DNA from: Paragorgia papillata
Lineage: Eukaryota > Cnidaria > Anthozoa > Scleralcyonacea > Coralliidae
Length of the DNA stretch: 64,000 nt
NCBI GenBank assembly: GCA_035771165.1
Contig: JAWNZC010000347.1
Location: forward strand, 1,090,501-1,154,500
Reading direction: 5' to 3'
Shown piece by piece: positions 38,223 to 49,000 of the stretch. Under the pieces are notes generated by a model. It was not told where the DNA came from and ran no database searches. It saw only the letters and a list, made by a program, of their open reading frames with translations. Positions within the stretch are counted from its first letter, which is position 1. The number at the start of each line of letters is the position of its first letter. The translations under genes and the position numbers were made by a program.

Positions 38223-40030
38223 TTTGTCGCTTCGGAGGACTTCGTGATTTGGCAGACGAAATATTGTAAACACGACATCCTTTGTATGAAATTCCACAAT
38301 GACTTTTTAACTTTCTGGTCCAAGAATCTCGTATTGCATGGCGGGAATGATGCCTTTCTTAAAAGCAATATCAAGCAGTTGATCCACATTGTTGATCTCA
38401 TTCGGGTACTGGCGAAGAGCCCATACCAAGTAAAGCTGAAATTTAGACCAGTCGATGTAACCATCGTTGTCCATATCAATGGCAAGCATGGCCTTTTTTG
38501 TTCACATCGAAAGCAACCGAAATACGGAGCCATGAAACCGTGGTAGAAGGAATCGAATTGCAAGCGTTCGTCACCCTGGACCTCGTCTCGTAGATCCCAT
38601 TCATCCCATCTTTGGCGAACTTCGTTGAAAAGAATATCACGAGTGCCAGTTTCATCTTCTTTTGTATTCGCGAAGATGATTTTGCTCATGGCTTCGGTAA
38701 TCTTGCCTCCCGATCGATTGAAGAGCAACGCGACGCCCACTTCACTCATGTATTCTTCCTTCCTGTTCTCCTTCATATCTTCAATGATAACTTCGTGCAT
38801 TTTCTTTGCTCGCTTGATGGTGAATTGCGGATCTTCGCCAAACAGCTGCACCAGTTGTTCTTTGATCATCTCAAAGCTCGCCAACGACGTAATACGTATT
38901 GGTGGTTTCTCGCCGAAGAATTTCGCAATGTCGAACTCTTTCTCCCCCAACTCACGTTCGTGTAAGTCAAAGACTATGTCCAAAGCGCGCTCGCCGTACA
39001 CGACTTGCTTCGGATGAGCGGCTTGGTTGGTCGTGATTCTTGTCACTTCTTGGGCAGCTTTCCTCAGCTCGGAACAGTTGTAGCGATCCAGGACAGCTTT
39101 GTTTCCCATACGGACCAGATTCATCAAGGTCACACTGGAACAAGCGTGGCCCATAGCTGCCCCTTCCTCGCAAATACTGCTCCAGATCCCGTTGGCTCCA
39201 TTACTGAGACACCGCAGCTGTGTTGCGTTTGCCAGACCCCACTTTTCATGAACATGGACCAATAGGTTGCCCGATTTCCAGCCGTTTTCATTCATAACCT
39301 TTCGAAGAGTGACCGTCCAGATTCCCAACACTTCTGGAAGAGTTTTGCCAGAAGGATCCTCGTAAACGACGCCAAACGGTCGCTTGTCTTCAGGCAAGGT
39401 AGCAAGGTATTTTAACACCCTGAGAACACGTTGTGGTTTCTTCAACATAGCCATGGGCAAGTCACGAAAGTTTACCAGCACGAATCCATCCTTGGCTAAG
39501 TTCTCCTGTATCCAGACGATCCGCTTGAGAAGAAGCTGGCAGAGTTTCTCAACGGGGAACTTGCTTTCCCAGTCAACGTTGCTGTCTGCGAGATCAATCT
39601 CGATGATGGCGTTGGGGAGGCCAAATTCCTTCATCTTTGCCAAGGCGGCCGGAATGGTTTCGGTATCAAGAACGCCATTCGTTACTCCCTCAGTGATCTC
39701 CGTAAAGGAGTAAAGAGTGGACATGTCTTCTCCTTTGTCGCGTAATTCTTGCACGAATTCATCGTCGACTTGGGTCATGTGCGAGAAGGAAGCCACAATA
39801 ATGTGTTTGAAGCCGCATCTCTTCACCGTATTGTAGATGCTCCATTTATTGTCGATCGTATGCCCACGAACCTGACCGACAGTGCTTTCTCTGATCGAGT
39901 TATCTAGCACAAAACAGTCCAAATTCTTGAGGACCTCGCTTTTCGTTTTTTCAACTGCCAAGGCATTATTTATAATGGAGATATCTTCGAAGAATTCGTT
40001 CTTCTTGACTTTAGAAACGTTTACCCCCAT
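38156..40030 (-). CDS. DRE-TIM/EF-hand protein, copy B, frameshifted before the EF-hand
   Basis: Same start (MGVNVSKVKKNEFFED) and barrel as copy A through FGCFRC at codon 509. A 4-nt deletion near 38500 then shifts the frame, giving an unrelated 115-residue tail and a 624-codon frame that ends at 38156. The lost reading survives in another frame at 38307-38489 and would encode the EF-hand with Lys at the last calcium position, as in copy A. Copy B keeps the native promoter: TATATAAATAATTAAAAC on the minus strand about 105-120 bp upstream of the ATG (around 40123-40145), with no LTR. It may be a recent pseudogene or encode a barrel without EF-hand. Confidence 0.75.
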   Translation of the reverse strand: MGVNVSKVKKNEFFEDISIINNALAVEKTKSEVLKNLDCFVLDNSIRESTVGQVRGHTIDNKWSIYNTVKRCGFKHIIVASFSHMTQVDDEFVQELRDKGEDMSTLYSFTEITEGVTNGVLDTETIPAALAKMKEFGLPNAIIEIDLADSNVDWESKFPVEKLCQLLLKRIVWIQENLAKDGFVLVNFRDLPMAMLKKPQRVLRVLKYLATLPEDKRPFGVVYEDPSGKTLPEVLGIWTVTLRKVMNENGWKSGNLLVHVHEKWGLANATQLRCLSNGANGIWSSICEEGAAMGHACSSVTLMNLVRMGNKAVLDRYNCSELRKAAQEVTRITTNQAAHPKQVVYGERALDIVFDLHERELGEKEFDIAKFFGEKPPIRITSLASFEMIKEQLVQLFGEDPQFTIKRAKKMHEVIIEDMKENRKEEYMSEVGVALLFNRSGGKITEAMSKIIFANTKEDETGTRDILFNEVRQRWDEWDLRDEVQGDERLQFDSFYHGFMAPYFGCFRCEQKRPCLPLIWTTMVTSTGLNFSFTWYGLFASTRMRSTMWINCLILLLRKASFPPCNTRFLDQKVKKSLWNFIQRMSCLQYFVCQITKSSEATKLDFSPLLFYTICSNSHMLYRI

Positions 40031-40175
40031 GCCGACAGTCGCGGTTATTACTCAACAAATTATAGGATGGCGAAAACTATTATCAAAAAAGTTCTATAAG
40101 CCGAAACAGGTCGCTGGAAAAATTTGTTTTAATTATTTATATATACTGTTACTAGCCGGCTGGTGTTAAAAGGTT

Positions 40176-41708
40176 GGGCATTAAAAATAATATAAATATA
40201 TAGAATAATATATGTTGCGTCCTCGATTTGTTCTGCCAGCATGAAATTGCATGTTATCTACGAATATTATCTACGAAAAGATAGATTTCATAACTCCAAG
40301 CGCCCGTAGAGGCTCAATTGTTACTACGGTCAAAGTAAAATATAAACAAACACAATATTTGTTGCTTCGTTGAACTGACACTTTTACGCGTAAAATTAAA
40401 AATATTTATATAAAAATATTTATTATTTATTTTAAAAATATTTAAAAAATATTTAATATTTATTATAAAAATATCTTTTTTTGAAACTAAACGGTCCTTG
40501 CGTGCTCTTGCATGATATTTGTCCAAGAAATAGATATAGTTTAATTACATGTTAATGACATGGTTACCGACACGTACGTGTCGGCCTTCCGAACAAGTTT
40601 GAGTCTGTTTTAGGCTACGTCCACACGTATACGTTTTCGTAGCGTTTTCATATTGTTTCAGGTAAGTAGACCATTGTTTTCTATTCCCTTGAGGACGGAG
40701 AACAATATGAAAACGCTACGAAAACGTATACGTGCATGTGGGCGTAGCCTTAGGAAATAGAATAACTTTGCAGTTAATTGGAAGAAATTTCAATAATAGG
40801 ATTGAGAATGAGTTTTATTAATTTGGGCTGACCAGGAAGGAAGAAGGGAATGAAGGAAGGGAGGAAAGAGGGAAGAAGGTCAAGACGGAATGAAGGAAGG
40901 GAGGATGGAAGGAAGGAAGGAAGGAAGGAAGGAAGGAAGGAAGGAAGGAAGTTAGGAAGGAAGGAAGGAAGGAAGGAAGTTAGGAAGGAAGGGAGGGGGG
41001 AAGGAAGAAAGGAAGGAAGCAAGCAAGGAGGGAGTGAGAGAGCGTTGGAGGTATAGGGAGGTAAAGCGGGAACCAAGGAAGGAAGGAACCAAGCAAGCAA
41101 GGTTGCAAGGCGGGAAAAAAGGGAGGGAGAGGAGGGAGGGAGGAAGGGAAGGACGAGAAAGTCTTAATCACCAACAGAAAGTCTTATCTACTGTTACTCC
41201 GTAAAAGGGTTTGTGAAGTATTGCGAGTATTTTGAAGTTTTAATGTGAGTATATATATATATATATCGATTAATATAGCCCGTAATTGGCAAAAATGACA
41301 AAAAGCACCTTATTGCGGTGCCCTGAAAGTTAGCTTACGGGCGCAGCTAACTTTCAAACCGCTTTATATTCTGCGTGTGATTTCGTTCGTTCGTTCGTTC
41401 GTTCGTTCGTTCGTTCGTTCGTTCGTTCGTTCGTTCGTTCGTTCGTTCGTTCGTTCGTTCGTTCGTTCGTTCGTTCGTTCGTTCGTTCGTTCGTTAGGAA
41501 TCAATAGCAAGCGACATTTTTGACCGGATATTTTTAACGCGATGTTTTGAACGCCACAGGGCACCGCTTTGTAGCACTGTGTCTGCTTCTGATTATAATC
41601 GACGTGTCAACCTCGTACCCAGGGTCTTATCTCCGCTTCCCCGTCCCCGCCCACCGCTGCGAAAAGACCCTGGTCCAGGCTGGTCACGTGTTGTCTATCA
41701 AAATTTTC
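40176..41708. repeat. duplicated block, copy 2
   Basis: Counterpart of 35513-37143. It directly follows the promoter of copy B (TGTTAAAAGGTTGGGCATTA). It carries a (CGTT)n array of about 115 bp at 41378-41494 where copy 1 has only three units. Confidence 0.9.
41378..41494. repeat. (CGTT)n microsatellite
   Basis: Perfect tetranucleotide repeat, about 29 units. Confidence 0.97.
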
Positions 41709-42462
41709 GACTGTGGAGGGTCCCCTGCGTATCAATGCTTGACCTCGCTGGAATAGTCGAAGAAATGTATGTATACGTATCGATATCTTGTCTTGCTTTC
41801 TGGTATTAGATTTTGAAATGAATGGTTAAACCGGTGACACGATTTTAAAATTGAAACAAGTTGTTTTGACAGCTATTGTTTTTAGTTTGTAATAAATCAC
41901 TGTGTTTATTTAAGTTTATAATGAAGAAAGTTTTTGATGTTGCCATTCGTTTAATAATCGTCAACCTGGGTGCTTAATGAAATGTTGATAATGAAATGGA
42001 AGACTGTTTCAAACTCTCAATATAAACAATAAAATACACGCGAAAGCTGCCGTTATATTTAAGTGAATACGTCCAGTTAAAAGCCTCGCGATTCGAATGC
42101 TTAAAACGAATATTCTCCCATTAATAACACATGTCGCCAGCGCTATAAAGCCAGCAAAATATTGATCTTTGAGACTTTGGCATTCTTATTAAATTATATC
42201 TCATTTCGGATTGTTTCTCCAAGCCGTTGTGCACCTTTCGTGAGTCGTTGACATTTCATCTGGCCAGATGTTTTGCGTTTTGTATAAACAGCTGTACTCT
42301 GGAAGTCGAGAAAGTTTTTTGTACCACCCTACCCACACTAAATTTATTTTGGGCAGCACGTGACCAGCCTGGACCAGGGTCTTTTCGCAGCGATGGCGGG
42401 GGCGGGGGAGCGGAGATAAGACCCTGGGTACGAGGTTGTCGACGTGTTCGTTGGCTAATATT

Positions 42463-42900
42463 AGACAGCTTAAGCATACAGGCGTTTTAGAGCCACGGAC
42501 GGCGATTGAATTTGCTTTAAATGTAAAGCAATGATAATGAGCAATTTAAAATCCCAAGAGCAAAGTGAACGCCGTCGTCGTTCTACACAAGACGTCATTG
42601 AGAGCATTTTCACGTTCTTGAGACGACGGGAACTTCTAGAACGTTGAGGCCTGTCATCGTTGTTTTACTACAATAGACATGCTTTTAAAGTAGAAAACTT
42701 GTATTTTAAGGGGGATAATTTCATTACATTACAATATAAAATAAAGGATCTGTATCTTTATATAAAGATGAAATTTAAGCTTATGAGCTAACAGTTTAGA
42801 TATGTGATTATTTATAGCCTTTGTTTTAAGTAAAAAAAGTATTTTCAAGGAATACGCAGTTGAGTAGTTCTGTATTGTATTCCTGTTCTTCCCGGCCGTG
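42463..42900. mobile_element. copy of the GAGAGCTTAAGC MITE
   Basis: Shares GCTTAAGCATACAGGCGTTT and GAGACGACGGGAAC with 52249-52675; the right end is degraded. 41710-42340 has no recognised feature; 42350-42440 is another piece of the CAACCTCGTACCCAGG family. Confidence 0.75.
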
Positions 42901-42955
42901 ACCAGAAATAACAAACCAATAACAAACGCACTGGGGTGCCCAGACCAGAACAATA

Positions 42956-43132
42956 CAGTAGAACCTCGTTATCTCGATCTCGGAAACCTCGAAAATCTCG
43001 AACAAGAGTTGATTTCCCTTCAACATATTTCTTCACTGTTTTACTGTACAATTGACCCCGTTAACTCGAACTGCCGCTATCTCGAACTATTCTTTACCTC
43101 CTTTGAGGGTTCAAGATAGCGGGGTTCCACTG
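42956..43132. mobile_element. pogo/Tigger-type MITE
   Basis: Ends CAGTAGAACCTCGTTATCTC and GATAGCGGGGTTCCACTG with TA on both sides, as in pogo/Tigger. A second copy lies at 53415-53592. Both copies sit just upstream of an MGAHLSK-type gene fragment. Confidence 0.85.
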
Positions 43133-43239
43133 TAACTAGGACATAACGCAGGCTAAAATAATACGCGAGCACCTGTTCAAATACCAAATAACAAGCAAAT
43201 ATCAATTATGCTATAAGATTACATACAACGACGGTCGAC

Positions 43240-43494
43240 ATGGGGGCACACTTGTCCAAAGACAAAAACGGCAAGTTCTCGGACGAAAACTCTTCTCTCG
43301 AGAAAGCAATTGCTCTTGAAGAAACGAAGAGAGACGTTCTCAAGAATTTGGACTGTTTTGTGCTCGACAACTCAATCAGAGAAATAGGAGAGTTTCAGGT
43401 GGTTGATGTTGCACCTCAACAAGTGGAGATCCCGCGGGCAAGGCCTGCCAGACTTAGACAAAACATACGACCCCCAGATCGTTATGGTTATTAG
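43240..43494 (+). pseudogene. chimera: MGAHLSK paralogue N-terminus fused to gypsy pol tail
   Basis: Codons 1-48 (MGAHLSKDKNGKFSDENSSL ... LDNSIRE) are the N-terminus of a second subfamily of the DRE-TIM/EF-hand proteins. It then runs in frame into IGEFQVVDVAPQQVEIPRAR, the end of the gypsy pol seen at 29547-29650. The junction lies in a shared GAGAAA, so it looks like a microhomology deletion joining the paralogue to the gypsy 3' end. The N-terminus again fits myristoylation (MGAHLSK). It is probably not functional as the barrel is absent. Confidence 0.8.
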
Positions 43495-43569
43495 TTTTAA
43501 GTTTATAGTGTACATAGTTATGTTTAGAATATAAGATATTCATCAAATTGCGGAAAAGGCTCCCTTTCC

Positions 43570-43766
43570 TGTAACACCCTTCCTTTACATATAGGTCATG
43601 TATATATACACGTATAGTAGTTGTATTTCTATATTTGGTTATATGTTTCTAACGCCCATGCAGCTTGGGTCTAGCCTATAAAAGTAACGAGACTGTTAAA
43701 ATAAAGAGAAGTTCTGTCTGACTGAAAGTCGTGAAGTCTGTTGATTGGGTAGCTCGGTACGTTACA
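43570..43766 (+). mobile_element. Ty3/gypsy 3' LTR upstream of gene C
   Basis: Starts TGTAACACCCTTCC and ends GGTACGTTACA. It contains CTATAAAAG (43677-43684), followed by an AATAAA-containing stretch. The 3' end is 75 bp from the ATG of copy C. The same junction (TTACATTCGGC) is present at copy A. Confidence 0.85.
43676..43690 (+). promoter_or_regulatory. candidate LTR TATA box for gene C
   Basis: TATAAAAG inside the LTR, about 160 bp before the start codon. The matching spot in the copy A LTR reads CATAAAAAG and is weaker. No other TATA was seen between it and the gene. Confidence 0.5.
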
Positions 43767-43841
43767 TTCGGCTTATAGAACTTTTTTGATAATAGTTTTC
43801 GCCATCCTATAATTTGTTGCGTAATAACCGCGACTGTCGGC

Positions 43842-45569
43842 ATGGGGGTAAACGTTTCTAAAGTCAAAAAGAACGAAATCTTCGAAGAAATCTCCATTAT
43901 AAATAATGCCTTAGCAATTGAAAAAACGAAAAGCGAGGTCCTCAAGAATTTGGACTGTTTTGTACTAGATAACTCGATCAGAGAAAGCACTGTCGGTCAG
44001 CTTCGTGGGCATACGATCGACAATAAATGGATCATCTACAATACAGTGAAGAGATGCGGCTTCAAGCACATCATTGTGGCCTCCTTCTCGCACATGACCC
44101 GTGTCGACGATGAATTCGTGCAAGAATTACGCAATAAAGGAGAAGACATGTCCACTCTCTATTCCTTTACGGAGATCACTGAGGGAGTAACGAATGGCGT
44201 TCTTGATACCGAAACCATTCCGGCCGCCTTGGCAAAGATGAAGGAATTTGGCCTCCCCAACGCCATCATCGAGATTGATCTCGCAGACAGCAACGTTGAC
44301 TGGGAAAGCAAGTTCCCCGTTGAGAAACTCTGCCAGCTTCTTCTCAAGCGGATCGTCTGGATACAGGAGAACTTAGCCAAGGATGGATTCGTGCTGGTAA
44401 ACTTTCGTGACTTGCCCATGGCTATGTTGAAGAAACCACAACGTGTTCTCAAGGTGTTAAAATACCTTGCTACCTTGCCTGAAGACAAGCGACCGTTTGG
44501 CGTCGTTTACGAGGATCCTTCTGGCAAAACTCTTCCAGAAGTGTTGGGAATCTGGACGGTCACTCTTCGAAAGGTTATGAATGAAAACGGCTGGAAATCG
44601 GGCAACCTATTGGTTCATGTTCATGAAAAGTGGGGTCTGGCAAACGCAACACAGCTGCGGTGTCTCAGTAACGGAGCCAACGGGATCTGGAGCAGTATTT
44701 GCGAGGAAGGGGCAGCTATGGGCCACGCTTGTTCCAGTGTGACCTTGATGAATCTGGTCCGTATGGGAAACAAAGCTGTCCTGGATCGCTACAACTGTTC
44801 CGAGCTGAGGAAAGCTGCCCAAGAAGTGACAAGAATCACGACCAACCAAGCCGCTCATCCGAAGCAAGTTGTGTACGGCGAGCGCGCTTTGGACATAGTC
44901 TTTGACTTACACGAACGTGAGTTGGGGGAGAAAGAGTTCGACATTGCGAAATTCTTCGGCGAGAAACCACCAATACGTATTACGTCGTTGGCGAGCTTTG
45001 AGATGATCAAAGAACAACTGGTGCAGCTGTTTGGCGAAGATCCGCAATTTACCATCGAGCGAGCAAAGAAAATGCACGAAGTTATCATTGAAGATATGAA
45101 GGAGAACAGGAAAGAAGAATACATGAGTGAAGTGGGCATCGCGTTACTCTTCGATCGATCGGGAGGCAAGATTACCGAAGCCATGAGCGAAATCATCTTC
45201 GCGAATACAAAAGAAGATGGAACTGGCACTCGTAATATTCTTCTCAACGAAGTTCGCCAAAGATGGGATGAATGGGATCTACGAGACGAGGTCCAGGGCG
45301 ACGAACGCTTGCAATTCGATTCCTTTTACCACGGTTTCATGGCTCCATATTTCGGTTGCTTTCGATGTGATGACACAAAAAAGGCCATGCTTGCCATTGA
45401 TATGGACAACGATGGCTACATCGACTGGTCTGAATTTCGGCTTTACTTGGTATGGGCTCTTCGCCAGTACCCGGATGAGATCAAGGATGTGGATCAACTG
45501 CTTGATATTGCTTTTAAGAAAGGCATTATTCCCGCCATGCAAGACGAGATGCTTAAATCGAAAAAATGA
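43842..45569 (+). CDS. myristoyl DRE-TIM barrel/EF-hand protein, copy C
   Basis: Intact intronless 575-codon frame and, with copy D, the best representative of the family. It has MGVNVSK at the N-terminus (myristoylation type); the barrel start LDNSIRES at 42-49; VHVHEKWGLANA at 258-269; a glycine/alanine-rich EEGAAMGHACSS at 288-299 where related lyases have G-x-G-N; and a canonical EF-hand loop D520-x-D522-x-D524-G-Y-I-D528-x-x-E531. A degenerate EF-like segment (FDRSGGKITEAMSE) lies at 437-450. The ATG follows the 5'UTR ACCGCGACTGTCGGC. Transcription is probably driven by the LTR at 43570-43766. The 3' flank stays alike with copy D for about 130 bp (to GTCGGGCT). Confidence 0.85.
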   Translation: MGVNVSKVKKNEIFEEISIINNALAIEKTKSEVLKNLDCFVLDNSIRESTVGQLRGHTIDNKWIIYNTVKRCGFKHIIVASFSHMTRVDDEFVQELRNKGEDMSTLYSFTEITEGVTNGVLDTETIPAALAKMKEFGLPNAIIEIDLADSNVDWESKFPVEKLCQLLLKRIVWIQENLAKDGFVLVNFRDLPMAMLKKPQRVLKVLKYLATLPEDKRPFGVVYEDPSGKTLPEVLGIWTVTLRKVMNENGWKSGNLLVHVHEKWGLANATQLRCLSNGANGIWSSICEEGAAMGHACSSVTLMNLVRMGNKAVLDRYNCSELRKAAQEVTRITTNQAAHPKQVVYGERALDIVFDLHERELGEKEFDIAKFFGEKPPIRITSLASFEMIKEQLVQLFGEDPQFTIERAKKMHEVIIEDMKENRKEEYMSEVGIALLFDRSGGKITEAMSEIIFANTKEDGTGTRNILLNEVRQRWDEWDLRDEVQGDERLQFDSFYHGFMAPYFGCFRCDDTKKAMLAIDMDNDGYIDWSEFRLYLVWALRQYPDEIKDVDQLLDIAFKKGIIPAMQDEMLKSKK

Positions 45570-46196
45570 ACAGACACTTTAGACACTTAGCATAATGATT
45601 CATTTTAATACCTGCAAGAGGGCGCTTTTTTAACTTTTCAGCAAAACATCTAGGAACTGTGAAGAAATATTAGTATTGTAAAACTCGTACTTGTCGGGCT
45701 ACTTACTTGTTGTTTTTGAACAACTGTTTGCATCTTCATGCAATGTTTCCCTCGGCAGAAAGAAACACTCGTATGATGACACTATACCAGCGTATACCTT
45801 ACTCAAGATAGTTGAATGCAAAGTGTCTGCATGTACACTCGCTAAGCAGACATTGATTAAACCTTAATTTCTTTTGAATTTTCCTCATGAATTATTAATG
45901 AGCTTTATATATATATATATTTATATATAGGAAGAAATAAATAAAGAGGCTTGAGCCAACGGAAGATGATATCCGGAAGGATCTCATGGAGAGATTCGTA
46001 GCTAGTCTTCTTGAAGATATATATATATATATACAGTAAAAGAAAAACAGAGACCAACAACTTCTGATATATAGGCCTTTTTATCAAACGTTTCGGTATA
46101 TTATATCTTCCTCAGTACGATAGCTATATACCAACTATATATCCAACTATATACGTTAGACTCCTCTGTTTCGGCAGTATATCTAATTTCACTATT

Positions 46197-46197
<1 letters not shown>

Positions 46198-46282
<85 letters not shown>
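46198..46282. repeat. (AT)n microsatellite
   Basis: About 42 perfect TA units. 45700-46197 holds AT-rich sequence, a short piece of the GCTCGAAACGTT-family repeat near 46140, and no gene. Confidence 0.97.
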
Positions 46283-46286
<4 letters not shown>

Positions 46287-46529
46287 TAATTTCAGAGGTG
46301 AATATAAAGATTCCGGACATTTGATTGGTTAAAAATTTCTTCATAAATCATTATATTCACCGCGCCAGGCGGTGAATATAACATCACAAAATAACATCAC
46401 TAGAAAGAGGTTTTCGAGGGGAGTCTGGGACTTTTTTCCAACTAAATTGAGTTAACTCGTTCCAGTCTCCCCTCGGAATTATGATTTTGATGAATGTTAA
46501 TTTTCAAAATGGCGGAGTTTTTTTAAAAA

Positions 46530-46634
46530 ATGGCGACCGTACTTTTAAAGCGAACATATCGTCAAAACTGCTCAAATAACTCAGGACAAATAGACTGTAT
46601 ACATCGAATAGCTTGGAGATACAACTGTCTAAAG
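46530..46634 (+). CDS. weak candidate first exon
   Basis: ATGGCGACC opens 35 codons (MATVLLKRTYRQNCSNNSGQ...) ending in phase 0 at AAAG|GTAAGG. It lies inside a repeat whose ends (TATAGTATAAT...GAGGTGAATATA near 46284 and the inverse near 48826) bracket the LTR element. It may be a relic of a DNA-transposon gene, or chance. Confidence 0.2.
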
Positions 46635-46720
46635 GTAAGGAGATGTTTTGTCGTAATTATTTTTTATTTGGAAGAGTTTTGATCGTATTAAGCCGTGCTT
46701 TTAAAAGTGACTGAGTGAAG

Positions 46721-47172
46721 TGTAGCGTGTTTTTGGGCCATAGTGAAGAGACTTTCTTCTCTGATTCTGGAACAACTTTATTGACAAACGAGAGTGAACA
46801 GCTGAACGTTACAAACGTCTTCTCTAGCTACATCGCACCTTCGGTTCTCACATCTCGGTCACTCAGTCTCACAACTCTCGCTTCTAAATCTAATCTAATA
46901 CATCGAGTTGCTGTGTTTATATATCTTACAATTCAGCGACAGTCAGCTTGCTGAATCACGGTCATTACGTCAGTCCTTACGTAGGAACAAACTGCGTGGT
47001 TATTCACCAATACCTTCTTTGCCAAATACGGTATACAAACATTATCTATACGTCAATGCACTACGTAAAACTAATGATCTGGAAACCTACTTACAAGAAT
47101 GCGGATACAAACCCACGCTAGAGATTAAACATTTTAACGCCTTAGTAAAGTTAAGTTATAACAACCGCTACA
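46721..47172 (-). repeat. 3' LTR of the non-autonomous element
   Basis: 452-bp LTR; it contains the 102-bp segment (about 46853-46954) missing from its partner. Confidence 0.85.
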
Positions 47173-48332
47173 CTATCCCCTCCCTTAAGTTCTTGTCCTC
47201 AAGAACAAACTGAAAAATTGATCCTAAACTGAACCTAAATCGCGCATGCAATAAACAGAAAAATTATCAACTATAAAACGATTTTGCAAAGAAACTAAAA
47301 TTAATAAACATAAGTAAACAAATAAAAAGATTAAAGCCAAATTGCCTGGAAACACTTAATGTGACGAATACTTGCCCTAGAGCTACTCTATAGCATACCT
47401 ATATTGGAATTCATTCGAAAACTTACTGTACTCTATATAACGGAGCTAAGTATAGGTCAAAAATAGTATTGTTTATAAGGGCAACAGTGTGTCATGGCAA
47501 GGATCACACTAAAAATTAAAAACTAAGTCTTATACTTCACTATGTGACTCTGCAACTTACTATAAACGTCGAAATAACTAGTACCGACAATCGTACCGAC
47601 ATACGCAGCGAACATCGCTGTCTTAAACTCACACTGCCGCACCAACGTACAGTGAATTCGAACCTCTGTCTTACTCGTCTTACTCTGTTCACTAACTTAC
47701 CAAACTAACGGATCGGATGACGGATCATACCGACGAATCGCTCAGTGAACCTTTATGGCTATGACCAATGCTTGATCATGCTATCTCGTCTCGAACTACA
47801 AAACCTAACTACCGTAACTAATTTAATTAATCTTAAAATGTTACTCGATATTGCAAAGAAATGTCAAAATATAAACGTTATTAACAGTCTGATTACGCAT
47901 TTTTCTTCATCGTTCTTGATTGTTCATGTTTTCTTTTTCTTCTTTCTTGTTCCTAAAGTTGTCTCGTTGTCGATCATGTTGTCCAATCTTTTCAAGTACC
48001 ATTTTCCTTGTCTCCGTCATTTGATCTCTGCTCACTGCTGAGCCTCGAGCATTTTCTGTTCAGGTCCTCTAGATCTTGTGCTATTTTGGATTCGTATTTT
48101 CACTGATACATCAGGTCGTCCGTCTCTCTCGGTCGGTCTCTCTCTCTCTCTCTCTTTTCACCACTTCAGTCGTAGTCTCGTCAATGTGAACTTGGGCAAC
48201 TTATATATATAGCGTTGTCTGCGTCTTTCTTTCGTTTGATGTAGCCAGATATCATCCGTCTTGTATGAACATTCTGTTGAGCTGCCCTCGAAGCCGAAAT
48301 ATACTGCTGTCCAGTGAACCATTATCTCAGTG

Positions 48333-48350
48333 ATCCCACCGCTGCCACCA
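48333..48350 (-). promoter_or_regulatory. tRNA-Leu primer-binding site
   Basis: The + strand reads ATCCCACCGCTGCCACCA, the usual 3' end of animal tRNA-Leu, 4 bp from the LTR boundary. Confidence 0.8.
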
Positions 48351-48354
48351 AATT

Positions 48355-48704
48355 TGTAGCGTGTTTTTGGGCCATAGTGAAGAGACTTTCTTCTCTGATT
48401 CTGGAACAACTTTATTGACAAACGAGAGTGAACAGCTGAACGTTACAAACGTCTTCTCTAGCTACATCGCACCTTCGGCTTGCTGAATCACGGTCATTAC
48501 GTCAGTCCTTACGTAGGAACAAACTGCGTGGTTATTCACCAATACCTTCTTTGCCAAATACGGTATACAAACATTATCTATACGTCAATGCACTACGTAA
48601 AACTAATGATCTGGAAACCTACTTACAAGAATGCGGATACAAACCCACGCTAGAGATTAAACATTTTAACGCCTTAGTAAAGTTAAGTTATAACAACCGC
48701 TACA
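48355..48704 (-). repeat. 5' LTR of the non-autonomous element
   Basis: 350-bp LTR matching 46721-47172 apart from the 102-bp deletion. Short open frames shared by the two LTRs are not genes. Confidence 0.85.
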
Positions 48705-48779
48705 GAAGAAAAGATTCAACATTCAATTTCCAAGGAATCCAAGATCAAGATAAGATAAACTAATACATTTATAAACGTG

Positions 48780-49000
48780 TGTTTTAACTTCCTTGGATAT
48801 TCAGCTCCGAAATATTATACTATAACAATTATTCACCTCAGTCTCGGTGAATATTGGTGAATATATTTACCTCGGCTTCGCCTCGGCAAATATTCACCGA
48901 TATTCACCTCGACTTCGGTGAATAATTGTCATATAGATAGATAGATAGATATATATATATATATATATATATAAAGTACTATTTACAGAATGAGTGGCCG
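48780..49000. repeat. ATTCACC/GGTGAAT inverted repeats
   Basis: Hairpin-forming repeats of TATTCACC...GGTGAATA with GCCTCGGC loops. Related pieces at 46300-46380, 51660-51740, 52050-52125 and 52680-52720. Confidence 0.65.

Larger units (their letters stand above)
46721..48704 (-). mobile_element. non-autonomous LTR retrotransposon (TRIM/LARD-like)
   Basis: Two homologous LTRs begin and end TGTAGCG...CGCTACA: 48355-48704 (5' LTR on the minus strand, 350 bp) and 46721-47172 (3' LTR, 452 bp; the other has a 102-bp deletion). Four bases inside the 5' LTR lies a primer-binding site, TGGTGGCAGCGGTGGGAT on the minus strand (48333-48350), matching the 3' end of tRNA-Leu with CCA. A polypurine tract AAGGGAGGGGATAG abuts the 3' LTR. 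GAAG flanks both ends (46717-46720 and 48705-48708). The 1.18-kb interior has no gag or pol, so it depends on another element. Confidence 0.9.

Noticed and set aside
42227..43119. Several 66-87-codon frames
   Set aside because: They overlap the CAACCTCGTACCCAGG, GAGAGCTTAAGC and pogo-type MITEs and have no independent support.
46908..48763. Two identical ~70-codon frames (NTVYKHYLYVNALRKTNDLE) as a possible duplicated gene
   Set aside because: They lie within the two LTRs of the minus-strand element and are simply LTR sequence present twice.
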